A DNA stretch of 64,000 bases from CAAGNP01 sp045595965 (GTDB lineage Bacteria > Bacteroidota > Bacteroidia > Bacteroidales > UBA932), in contig JAZOBN010000028.1 of assembly GCA_045595965.1 (NCBI GenBank), positions 77,004-141,003 on the forward strand, written 5' to 3'. This document shows, one piece after another, positions 35,350 to 43,628 of this stretch. Each line of letters opens with the position of its first letter. The first letter of the stretch is position 1. Position numbers and translations under genes: made by a program. The notes beneath the pieces are model-generated. The model saw only the letters and a program-made list of their open reading frames with translations. It made no database searches and was not told the origin of the DNA.

Positions 35350-36300
35350 ATGATAAGAAGTAAAGTTTGTGATTTGTTGGGAATCGAGTATCCCATTATC
35401 CAAGGTGGCATGGCGTGGATCTCAGAGTCTGCCCTTGCTGCGGCAGTCTCGAATGCCGGAGGACTTGGCGTGATTTCGTGCGTGAATACAGGTCCTGATG
35501 TTATTCGAGACGAGATCCGAAAGTGTAAAAAGTTGACAAATAAACCATTCGCGTTGAATATAATGCTGCAGACTCCCTATGTGGAAGATGTGGCAAGAAT
35601 GGTTGTTGAAGAGGGGGTCCCTATAGTTACAACCGGAGCAGGCTCTCCGGCGAAATTTATGGAAATGTGGCTCTCTGCGGGGGTAAAGGTACTCCCTGTT
35701 GTTGCTGCCGCTTCATTGGCACTAAGGATGGAAAGACTGGGTGCAACTGCAATTATTGCTGAAGGTGGAGAATCGGGTGGTCATATAGGGGAGATGAATA
35801 CCATGGCACTAGTTCCACAGGTGGTTGATGCGGTCAATATCCCTGTTATAGCCGCAGGCGGTATTGGAGATGGCAGAGGTGCTGCCGCTGCATTTATGCT
35901 TGGCGCACAAGGTGTCCAGTGCGGAACAATCTTTCTTGGAGCAAAGGAGTGCATAATTCATGAGAACTATAAAAAGAAAATTATAGCAGCGAGTGAAACA
36001 GACACCACCGTTACAGGAAAAACTCTGGGGCACCCTGTAAGGGCGCTGAAAACCCCTTTTACCAAGAAATTTGCATCTATGGAGAGAGATCCTGAGGTGA
36101 CACCGGAACAAATTCTCCAATATGGATCAGGTTCGTTGAGAAAAGCTGTTCAGGATGGTGATGAAGCCTTCGGTAGTTTTATGGCGGGACAGAGTGTCGG
36201 GATGGTTCACTCTATCAGACCTGCCTCAGAAATCATTTCGGAAATGGTCCAGCAGACCCAAAATCTGCTCAAGAATTCAACAAAATGGATAGAAGAGTAG
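35350..36300 (+). CDS. fabK: Enoyl-ACP reductase, FabK type
   Basis: FMN-dependent enoyl reductase for the last step of fatty-acid elongation. 316 residues, TIM-barrel fold of the nitronate monooxygenase superfamily. IIQGGMAWIS near residue 17 and AEGGESGGHIG (near 137) are typical for FabK, as are AAGGIGDGRG (near 172) and QGVQCGTIFL (near 191). Placement among fab genes supports the FabK reading over nitronate monooxygenase. Overlaps the fabF start by 16 bases. No FabI is seen here. Confidence 0.88.
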   Translation: MIRSKVCDLLGIEYPIIQGGMAWISESALAAAVSNAGGLGVISCVNTGPDVIRDEIRKCKKLTNKPFALNIMLQTPYVEDVARMVVEEGVPIVTTGAGSPAKFMEMWLSAGVKVLPVVAAASLALRMERLGATAIIAEGGESGGHIGEMNTMALVPQVVDAVNIPVIAAGGIGDGRGAAAAFMLGAQGVQCGTIFLGAKECIIHENYKKKIIAASETDTTVTGKTLGHPVRALKTPFTKKFASMERDPEVTPEQILQYGSGSLRKAVQDGDEAFGSFMAGQSVGMVHSIRPASEIISEMVQQTQNLLKNSTKWIEE

Positions 36301-37520
36301 TTATTACAGGTCTGGGTGTTATAACCCCTGTCGGAAATGATGTCACGACATTCTGGAACAATCTCATAAATGGTGTTTGTGGGATTGATTTCATCAAACG
36401 TTTCCCAACTGATGATCTGCAGATAAAAATTGCTGGTGAAGTAAAAGACTTTAACCCAGCTTCTGATGGCGTTCCAGCTGCAACCATACGTAAAGCTGAT
36501 AGATTTACCCTGTTCGCTATGGCTGCAGCAAATCAGGCTATGAAAGATGCAGGAGAGTTGAATGTTGACCCGTCCCGTCTGGGTGTCTATATTGGTTCAG
36601 GAATAGGTGGAATGCGTACCTTCATGGATGAGACGACCAAACTTAACGAGAATGGACCGCAATGGGTATCGCCGCTATTTATTCCCAATATGATAGCCAA
36701 TATTGCTGCAGGAAATGTGGCGATAACCCACAACGCCAGAGGTGTGTGTCTGCCGATAGTTACAGCTTGTGCCACCGGTACTCATTCTATAGGCGAGGCA
36801 TACAGAGCAATAAAGCATGGATATGCAGATGCTATCATTGCAGGTGGTGCAGAGGCTGCTCTTGAAAATCTTTCAATAGGTGGCTTTGCCAATAGCCGGG
36901 CATTGTCACGCAGTGAGGATCCCCTGCAGGCATCTCTCCCCTTTGATAAGAGAAGAGAGGGGTTTGTTATTGCAGAGGGGGCAGGGATAGTTGTCCTGGA
37001 GGAATATGAGCACGCATTGGAGCGTGGAGCCAATATTTACGGGGAGATATGCGGTTACGGAAATACATGTGATGCATATCACTATACTGCACCTCGCCCT
37101 GATGGTTCATGTGCCGCCGAAGCGTTCAAACAAGCATTGAAGGAGGGGAATTATAGACCGGGAAATGATCTCCTCCATATCAATGCTCATGGGACAGGAA
37201 CCCCATTGAATGATAAATCAGAGACTGCTGCCATAAAACAGGCTCTTGGGGAGAAAGATGCAGCAAAGGCAATAGTATGTTCTACAAAATCAATGACTGG
37301 CCACATGCTTGGTGCCGCCGGAGGTGCTGAGGTTGTTGCAGCCGTTCTGGCATTAAGGGATGGGATTGTTCCCCCTACAATTGGACTTCAGGAGCCAGAC
37401 CCTGATTGTGACCTTGATTACACCCCAGGGAAAGCAAGAAAGGCGGAGATAACAATGGCATTGTCATCCTCCCTTGGCTTTGGGGGACACAATGCTGTAG
37501 TGGCATTAAGAAAAATTTAA
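36285..37520 (+). CDS. fabF: Beta-ketoacyl-ACP synthase II
   Basis: Elongation condensing enzyme. 411 residues. Catalytic C162 (VTACATGTH), H302 (NAHGTGTP) and H340 (TGHMLGAAGG) are present, giving the Cys-His-His triad of KASII. It overlaps the end of fabK by 16 bases and lies two bases before fabZ. Confidence 0.96.
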   Translation: MDRRVVITGLGVITPVGNDVTTFWNNLINGVCGIDFIKRFPTDDLQIKIAGEVKDFNPASDGVPAATIRKADRFTLFAMAAANQAMKDAGELNVDPSRLGVYIGSGIGGMRTFMDETTKLNENGPQWVSPLFIPNMIANIAAGNVAITHNARGVCLPIVTACATGTHSIGEAYRAIKHGYADAIIAGGAEAALENLSIGGFANSRALSRSEDPLQASLPFDKRREGFVIAEGAGIVVLEEYEHALERGANIYGEICGYGNTCDAYHYTAPRPDGSCAAEAFKQALKEGNYRPGNDLLHINAHGTGTPLNDKSETAAIKQALGEKDAAKAIVCSTKSMTGHMLGAAGGAEVVAAVLALRDGIVPPTIGLQEPDPDCDLDYTPGKARKAEITMALSSSLGFGGHNAVVALRKI

Positions 37521-37522
37521 TA

Positions 37523-37942
37523 ATGGAGAGAGAAGAGATAAAAAACTACCTTCCCCACAGGGAACCTATGCTTCTTGTGGACAGGATGTCACAAGATGAA
37601 AATGGAATTGTTCATGGGGAGTATAGTGTCAGAGGTGATGAATACTTCCTTCAGGGACATTTTCCGGGAATTCCGATAGTCCCCGGTGTAATCTTATGTG
37701 AAATAATGGGACAATGTTCATCAATGCTCCTTCTTGAAGAGTTGAAGGGGGGAAAGATTACCTTGTTTACAGGGATGGATAAAGTTAAATTCAAGACGAT
37801 GGCCAGACCAGGAGATAAAATTGAGGTGGAGGCAAAGCTTACAGGGAGACGATCAAACCTCTATTTTATAGAGGCAAAAGGGAGCATTGATGGAAAACTT
37901 TGCGTAAGTGGCCAACTTTCTGTAGCTTTGATAGATAATTAA
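37523..37942 (+). CDS. fabZ: 3-hydroxyacyl-ACP dehydratase FabZ
   Basis: Dehydrates 3-hydroxyacyl-ACP. 139 residues, hot-dog fold. The active-site histidine lies in the FLQGHFPGIPIVPGV motif near residue 50, and the following glutamate in ILCEIMGQ. Normal single-domain length; not fused to LpxC as in many Bacteroidota FabZ proteins, so a separate LpxC-FabZ fusion may exist elsewhere. Confidence 0.92.
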   Translation: MEREEIKNYLPHREPMLLVDRMSQDENGIVHGEYSVRGDEYFLQGHFPGIPIVPGVILCEIMGQCSSMLLLEELKGGKITLFTGMDKVKFKTMARPGDKIEVEAKLTGRRSNLYFIEAKGSIDGKLCVSGQLSVALIDN

Positions 37943-37955
37943 AACAGCTATTGAT

Positions 37956-38699
37956 ATGAAAATGTTGGAAGGAAAGGTCGCTCTTGTTACAGGTGGTACA
38001 AGAGGAATTGGTAAGGCTATAGTTCTAAAACTTGCATCAGAAGGGGCTTCAATTGCCTTTACAGGACAGAAAGAGAGTGAGCAATTAAGAAATACAGAAA
38101 ATCAACTCCTACAGATGGGGGTAAAATGCAGGGCCTATATCTCAAATGCAGCAGACTTTAATGAAGCTCAGAATCTGGTTTCAGAGGTGCATAAGGAGTT
38201 TGGTCAGATAGATATTCTGGTAAATAATGCCGGAATTACCCGTGATGGTCTCCTTATGAGAATGAGTGAACAGCAATGGGATGATGTTATAAATGTCAAC
38301 CTTAAATCTGCATTCAATCTTAGCAGGGCAACAGTTGCAGTTATGGCCCGTCAACGGTCAGGAAGTATCATTAACATTTCATCAATTGTTGGTGTTACCG
38401 GCAATGCCGGACAATGTAATTACTCTGCTTCAAAGGCAGGTCTTATCGGGCTTACAAAATCTGTTGCAAAAGAGATGGGTTCACGTGGTATCAGGGCAAA
38501 TGCAGTAGCTCCAGGATTTATCATGACAGAAATGACAGAGAGTCTTCCTCAAGAGGCAAAGGATGAGTGGGCAAAGAAGATAGCATTAAGACGTCTTGGA
38601 GAAGGGGAAGATATTGCTAATGTGGTCCTCTTCCTCGCTTCGGAACTATCCTCTTATGTTACAGGTCAAGTTCTTGTCTGTGACGGCGGAATGCAGTAA
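37956..38699 (+). CDS. fabG: 3-ketoacyl-ACP reductase FabG
   Basis: NADPH-dependent reductase of the short-chain dehydrogenase family, 247 residues. VTGGTRGIGKAI near residue 10, the NNAG motif near 89, catalytic Ser in NISSIVG near 142, and Tyr and Lys in YSASKAG near 155 are visible. Last gene of the fab cluster; a bidirectional terminator follows. No acyl carrier protein gene was found in the cluster. Confidence 0.95.
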   Translation: MKMLEGKVALVTGGTRGIGKAIVLKLASEGASIAFTGQKESEQLRNTENQLLQMGVKCRAYISNAADFNEAQNLVSEVHKEFGQIDILVNNAGITRDGLLMRMSEQQWDDVINVNLKSAFNLSRATVAVMARQRSGSIINISSIVGVTGNAGQCNYSASKAGLIGLTKSVAKEMGSRGIRANAVAPGFIMTEMTESLPQEAKDEWAKKIALRRLGEGEDIANVVLFLASELSSYVTGQVLVCDGGMQ

Positions 38700-38721
38700 T
38701 ATCTTTTTATTTCAGTTATAT

Positions 38722-38760
38722 AAAAAAAGAAGGTGACCTCTTGGGCCACCTTCAATTTTA
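38722..38760. terminator. Bidirectional terminator between fabG and susD
   Basis: GAAGGTGaCC pairs with GGcCACCTTC at 38729-38753, with seven A on the left and a T-rich stretch on the right, so it can serve both convergent units. Confidence 0.85.
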
Positions 38761-38773
38761 TTGTATCACGAGA

Positions 38774-40273
38774 CTATTTGTAAACTTCGTTCTGTTGTTT
38801 TTCGATTTCAGGGTTAGCATTGATTTCTGCCTGTGGAATAGGAAGAATAATCTTGCCGAAATCTCTGGTTACCCAACCATTGGTCAAAGAACCTCTACCT
38901 GAAGCAGGAGGATTGGTTGCTCTACCGAATGCATCGTCATCATATTTGATGGTCATGTTAAGACGCATATATTCAAAGAATGTGATACCTTCAGTCAAGA
39001 ACTCTCTTCTTCTTTCAGTCATGATGTCTTCAGCTGTAATAGTTGCAGGTGCAACCCAGTCAGGGTCTCTTTCTGCAACAACTTTAAGATAACCCTCTGC
39101 TTTTGCAGGAGCCACGTGAATAGCTGCTTCAGCTGCGTTCAAATAAACTTCTGAAAGACGGATAACTTTGATGTTAACAGAGGTACTTGTAGAACCTTCG
39201 TCACCTTTAAGATCCACGCTACCGCTATATTTGTAGCAAGCACCTTTACGTCCGGTGTTGTCTTCATCATTTGATTGGTCATAATCCATGATCCCCCAAC
39301 GTACGTCATTAGGACCCATGATATCGAACCAGTATTGGCTGCCTAGGAATACACCACCAGCAGAGATGCCGTGAGCACGACGTCTGTAGTATGCGCCAAG
39401 ACCACTATCACCAGGGTCGTTTTCACCAGTCTTGATGTTCAATTCGAAAATTGACTCAGAACCATACTCAGTAGTCCAAGATTCTACCCATTTAGCAGGA
39501 GTATAAGGTGTATATACTTTGCTGTTGATTACCTCTTCAGCTGCTGCCAAAGATTCAGTATATTTCTCCATATAAAGATATACCTTAGCAAGAAGAGCCT
39601 GGTTACCGTAGTAGTTGATGAAACCGTTGGATTTTGATTTAGAGATAAGCTTTGCACCATCAGTAAGGTCTTTTACGATTTGGTCATAAACCTCAGCAAC
39701 AGTGTTTCTCAAAAGTTGAGCACCAGCGTCAACAGGTTCAGTAACTACAGGGATACCCCATGAATCTTTGTTCATGTTGTATGGAAGACCATAAAGGCGA
39801 ACAAGGTCGAAGTGCATAAGAGCACGTAGAGTCAATGCTTGACCTAGGAACTCTTTCAAATCATCCTTACCAGCAACTTCTTCATCTTCAAGAAGACCAT
39901 TGATGTTCTTGATGATGTTGTTAGCTTGATACAGACAGTTGTAGATATGTGACCAATAGCCGCTATAGCTATTAGATTCAGGAGTGTGAGTGAAATAATA
40001 CCAGCCGTCACCACCGTTACCTGCAGAGAAGATGGTAAGGTCACCACCTTTAGCATCAGCATACATAGGGAAGTTTCTTCCGTAGTAGCTTGTGCTGGTC
40101 ATTTTGTTCATTAGACCATTGATCATGATCTGTGCATCGTCGACATTTTGGATTGATACACTTGAGTCCACCTGGTTAGAAGGAAGTACATCCAACCAAC
40201 CTTTACAAGACGCTGTAAGTAGAATCAATAGAGATGCAAGTATAATATTGATTTTTCTCATTGTTATATTCAT
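38774..40273 (-). CDS. SusD-like outer-membrane lipoprotein
   Basis: Surface lipoprotein lid of a SusC/D transporter, 499 residues. Signal peptide with a lipobox ending at the Cys of LTASCKG. The first ATG is at 40273; ATG at 40261 gives MRKINIIL and is an equally good start. TPR-like helices and a RagB/SusD domain (about 30-499) with DLVRLYGLPYNM and a C-terminal TERRREFLTEGITFFEYMRL segment are typical. It follows its partner SusC by eight bases. No glycosidase neighbours, so the substrate is unknown. Confidence 0.94.
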   Translation of the reverse strand: MNITMRKINIILASLLILLTASCKGWLDVLPSNQVDSSVSIQNVDDAQIMINGLMNKMTSTSYYGRNFPMYADAKGGDLTIFSAGNGGDGWYYFTHTPESNSYSGYWSHIYNCLYQANNIIKNINGLLEDEEVAGKDDLKEFLGQALTLRALMHFDLVRLYGLPYNMNKDSWGIPVVTEPVDAGAQLLRNTVAEVYDQIVKDLTDGAKLISKSKSNGFINYYGNQALLAKVYLYMEKYTESLAAAEEVINSKVYTPYTPAKWVESWTTEYGSESIFELNIKTGENDPGDSGLGAYYRRRAHGISAGGVFLGSQYWFDIMGPNDVRWGIMDYDQSNDEDNTGRKGACYKYSGSVDLKGDEGSTSTSVNIKVIRLSEVYLNAAEAAIHVAPAKAEGYLKVVAERDPDWVAPATITAEDIMTERRREFLTEGITFFEYMRLNMTIKYDDDAFGRATNPPASGRGSLTNGWVTRDFGKIILPIPQAEINANPEIEKQQNEVYK

Positions 40274-40281
40274 TTATATGA

Positions 40282-43200
40282 TTAGAAGCTAAGTTCAATA
40301 CCGAAGGTATAGGTTTTTCCAACTGGAGTTTCCCAACCTCTTGTACCATATTCATTTACTACAGGGTCTGCCAATTTGTATTTAGAGAATGTCAGCAAGT
40401 TGCCACCATTGAAGTATACTCTTGCGTTAGAAAGTTTTGCTTTCTTAACAAGATCTTTAGGGAATGTATATCCAACAGTTACAGTTGCAAGTCTCAAGTA
40501 TGAAGCATCATACAAGTGACGGGTTGAGATTCTCATTGCATCATTCCAGTCTTCACCACTGATACGAGGCTGGATGTTTTCACCTGTTCTGTGAGTAGAG
40601 GTCCACATATTGTCATAGTAGAATTTACTTCTGGTACGTTCCCAATAGTAACCGTCATCACAAACGTCTTTAGCAGCACCGTCATAAAGATCACCACCAA
40701 TCTTATAAGTGAAGTTCAAACCAACTGTCAAGCCTTTCCACTCAATGTCAGTGTTGAAACCACCATAAAGAGCAGCGTGTGCATCACCGATAATCACTTC
40801 GTCAGCATCACTCCAGTCATAAACAACGTTCTTACCGTCGATTACATATTTTTCGCCAGTTGAGTTGTCAGCTTCATCACGTTTGAAGTCAACATTGTCG
40901 TTGTTAGAGAACCAAAGGTTGCGACCGGTTGCAGGGTCAACACCTGCCCATTCACGACCGTAGAATGCAAGGGTTGATTCACCTTCTCTGTAGATGTATT
41001 GCGATCTTGAGTCACTACCTGTAGGGTCATCCCAAATGATTTCCTGACCATCATATAGAGAAGTTACTTTAGAGTTGATATGTGAACCATTAATTGCAGC
41101 GCTCCATCTGAAGTTAGAGTTCTTGATGATATCACCAGCAAGTTCGAATTCAATACCGTTGTTGTTGATTTCACCTACGTTCTTAAGAGTTGAGCTGAAA
41201 CCAGTGATGTAAGAGATACGTACATCCTGTAGGAGGTCTTTAGAATCTCTGTTGAACCACTCAACATTACCTCTCAATCTGTCGTCAAACAAACCGAATT
41301 CGAGAGCAACGTTGGTTGTGTAAGAGGTTTCCCATGATAGGTTTGCGTCAGCAGCATTTACCAATGCACCACCAGGTTCTCCACGATATTGGTATGAGTA
41401 ACCAGCAAGTGAACGCCAACCGTAGTTGTTGGTAGGAAGTGTACCGTTCACACCGTAAGAGGCTCTAAGTTTCAAAGCACTTACAACGTCTTGTGATTTC
41501 ATGAACTCTTCATGGTCAATTCTCCAAGAAGCAGCTACTGACCAGAAGTTACCCCAACGGGTGTCAGGACCAAGTCTTGAAGAACCGTCACGACGGTAAG
41601 ATCCAGAGATGTAGTATTTGTTGTCGTAGTTATATTCAGCACGAGAAAGGATAGACATGATTGAGTTGCCCCACCAGTATGCATTTGCATCAAGAACACC
41701 GGCTGTACTTACAGTCTGAAGTGAACTTACAGGGAGGTTTTCACCTGTTGCACGTACGAAATCGGTAGTATTTTTTTCAGCCTCGAAACCAACAAGAGCG
41801 GTAACAGTGTGTTTGTCAGCAAATGTCTTGTTGAAGTTCAAAGTTGTAGAAGTAACAAGAGACTGATAGTTTGTAAGCATTTCTGATACAGTACCATTCT
41901 CACCAGTCCAGTTATAGTGTTTTCCACTGTAGTAAACGTGATCTCTGATACGGGTATCATCATATGAGAATACGCTTCTTAGATTCAACCAATCAGTGAA
42001 TTTGATGTTAACAGTTTCGCTTACAGACAATTTAAGGTTCTTAGAAGTGTTGTCCCAAGTGTCTTTGTAATAAACCTGGTTGTATGCGTAGCTACCATAG
42101 CGGGCAGTCCAAGGTTGATTATCTGTATAGTCATAAGGCCAGTAGAAGCCCCACAACAAGTTTCTTGTCTGAAGATAGTAGTTTGCACCAAGGTTACGTG
42201 TATCGTTGAAACCTATTTTGTTGGTGTGTGAAAGGTTAACGTTGGTTGAGAAGTCCAACCAGTTACCCACTTTCTGACTTACGTTAACACGACCTGAGAT
42301 ACGACCGAACTCATTTGTCATTGTACGACCAAGATCTTTGGTGTAAGCCAAAGAGGTATAATAAGTAGTATTGTCTTTACCACCGCTTACTGCAAGATCG
42401 TAAGTCTGGTAAATACCAGTTCTGAAATATGCATCTTCCCAGTCGAAGTATTGGCCAGGACCACGGCCTGCCTTTTTAGCATCATCATCGTATGAGCTGA
42501 TGATGACATTTTCATAAAGACCTGTACCGTTGGTTGAGAATGCATAACCGTGTTGGTTGAATTTCTTATTAAGCTGGCCTAGTGAATATTCACTTGCTTT
42601 TTCTTCAGTATAACCAGAACCATTTACGCGGTAGTCGTGGAATACCATATAAAGCATGTTGATATTCTCTTGTACATTAGCAACTTCATAGTTGTCAGTT
42701 GCCCAAGAAGGGGTGATACCTACAGAAGCTCTGAAAGTAACAGATGGTTTGCCTGATTTACCTTTCTTAGTGGTAATAAGGATAACACCATTAGCCGCAC
42801 GTGAACCGTAAAGTGCAGAAGCAGCAGCATCTTTCAAAACTGTGATAGATTCGATATCGCTAGGGTTCAATGAGTTCATCACACTGTTTGAAGTGTAGAT
42901 GTAGTCACCCATCTGACCAGGGCTACCTGAAAGGGTAGGAACACCATCGATAACGTAAAGAGGTTCATTAGATGCGTTCATTGAACCGATACCACGGATA
43001 CGGATAGAAGGTGCGGAACCTGCCTGACCTGAAGTAGTGGTAATTTGCATACCGGCAACTTTACCGGCCATTGCTGATTCAAATGATACTGAAGGAACGT
43101 CTTTGATTGCGTCTTGTTTTACAACAGCAGCAGCACCTGTATAAGTACCTTTTTTAGCAGTACCATAAGCAACAACGATTGTTTCTTCAAGTGATTCTGC

Positions 43201-43488
43201 TTCTGGTGTAAGGGCAACATCAATAGATGTTCTTCCATTAACAGGGATTTCAATAGGATAATATCCTATGTAAACAAATTGTAGAACTCCATTACTTGGA
43301 ACTTCAATGCTGTATTTACCATCAAGGTCAGCAGAAGTACCAGTCATGGTCCCCTTAACAACTACATTGGCTCCGATAAGTGGAGAGCCATCAGTTGCAT
43401 CGGTAACAGTACCTGATACCTGAATGTTCTGCGCACTTGCAGCAAAGGAGATAAGGGCTGCAACGGCTAATAGAATCAATTTCTTCAT
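40282..43488 (-). CDS. SusC-like TonB-dependent outer-membrane transporter
   Basis: 1068-residue beta-barrel importer. Signal peptide (about 1-19), then a carboxypeptidase-like regulatory domain (about 20-105, with SGTVTDATDGSPLIGANV), then a TonB box-like stretch (EETIVVAYG near 119), the plug (about 130-235) and a long 22-strand barrel. The SusC-typical ANGVILITTKKGKSGKPSV follows the plug. Partner of the downstream SusD. No anti-sigma/sigma factor or hybrid sensor is next to it, so control is not evident. Upstream to 43628 only a terminator is seen. Confidence 0.95.
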   Translation of the reverse strand: MKKLILLAVAALISFAASAQNIQVSGTVTDATDGSPLIGANVVVKGTMTGTSADLDGKYSIEVPSNGVLQFVYIGYYPIEIPVNGRTSIDVALTPEAESLEETIVVAYGTAKKGTYTGAAAVVKQDAIKDVPSVSFESAMAGKVAGMQITTTSGQAGSAPSIRIRGIGSMNASNEPLYVIDGVPTLSGSPGQMGDYIYTSNSVMNSLNPSDIESITVLKDAAASALYGSRAANGVILITTKKGKSGKPSVTFRASVGITPSWATDNYEVANVQENINMLYMVFHDYRVNGSGYTEEKASEYSLGQLNKKFNQHGYAFSTNGTGLYENVIISSYDDDAKKAGRGPGQYFDWEDAYFRTGIYQTYDLAVSGGKDNTTYYTSLAYTKDLGRTMTNEFGRISGRVNVSQKVGNWLDFSTNVNLSHTNKIGFNDTRNLGANYYLQTRNLLWGFYWPYDYTDNQPWTARYGSYAYNQVYYKDTWDNTSKNLKLSVSETVNIKFTDWLNLRSVFSYDDTRIRDHVYYSGKHYNWTGENGTVSEMLTNYQSLVTSTTLNFNKTFADKHTVTALVGFEAEKNTTDFVRATGENLPVSSLQTVSTAGVLDANAYWWGNSIMSILSRAEYNYDNKYYISGSYRRDGSSRLGPDTRWGNFWSVAASWRIDHEEFMKSQDVVSALKLRASYGVNGTLPTNNYGWRSLAGYSYQYRGEPGGALVNAADANLSWETSYTTNVALEFGLFDDRLRGNVEWFNRDSKDLLQDVRISYITGFSSTLKNVGEINNNGIEFELAGDIIKNSNFRWSAAINGSHINSKVTSLYDGQEIIWDDPTGSDSRSQYIYREGESTLAFYGREWAGVDPATGRNLWFSNNDNVDFKRDEADNSTGEKYVIDGKNVVYDWSDADEVIIGDAHAALYGGFNTDIEWKGLTVGLNFTYKIGGDLYDGAAKDVCDDGYYWERTRSKFYYDNMWTSTHRTGENIQPRISGEDWNDAMRISTRHLYDASYLRLATVTVGYTFPKDLVKKAKLSNARVYFNGGNLLTFSKYKLADPVVNEYGTRGWETPVGKTYTFGIELSF

Positions 43489-43567
43489 AGATAGATTTTG
43501 ATTGTTAGTAATAAATTATTAGGTCAGTATTTTAGTCTAAAGTACGAAGATAAAAAAATAAAAAAGA

Positions 43568-43604
43568 AAAAGCAACCTTTTGAAAACAAAAGATTGCTTT
43601 TAAT
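43568..43604 (-). terminator. Terminator downstream of nifJ
   Basis: On the minus strand a stem pairs AAGCAAtCTTTTG with CAAAAGgTTGCTT around a four-base loop (plus strand 43571-43601), followed by a T-rich run. Confidence 0.75.
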
Positions 43605-43628
43605 TTGAAAAAATTATCAAAAACTGAT

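Noticed and set aside
43500..43568. Promoter box for susC
   Set aside because: Only imperfect matches (TACTTTAG at 43538-43545, TATCTTCG nearby) were found; not strong enough to list as a feature.
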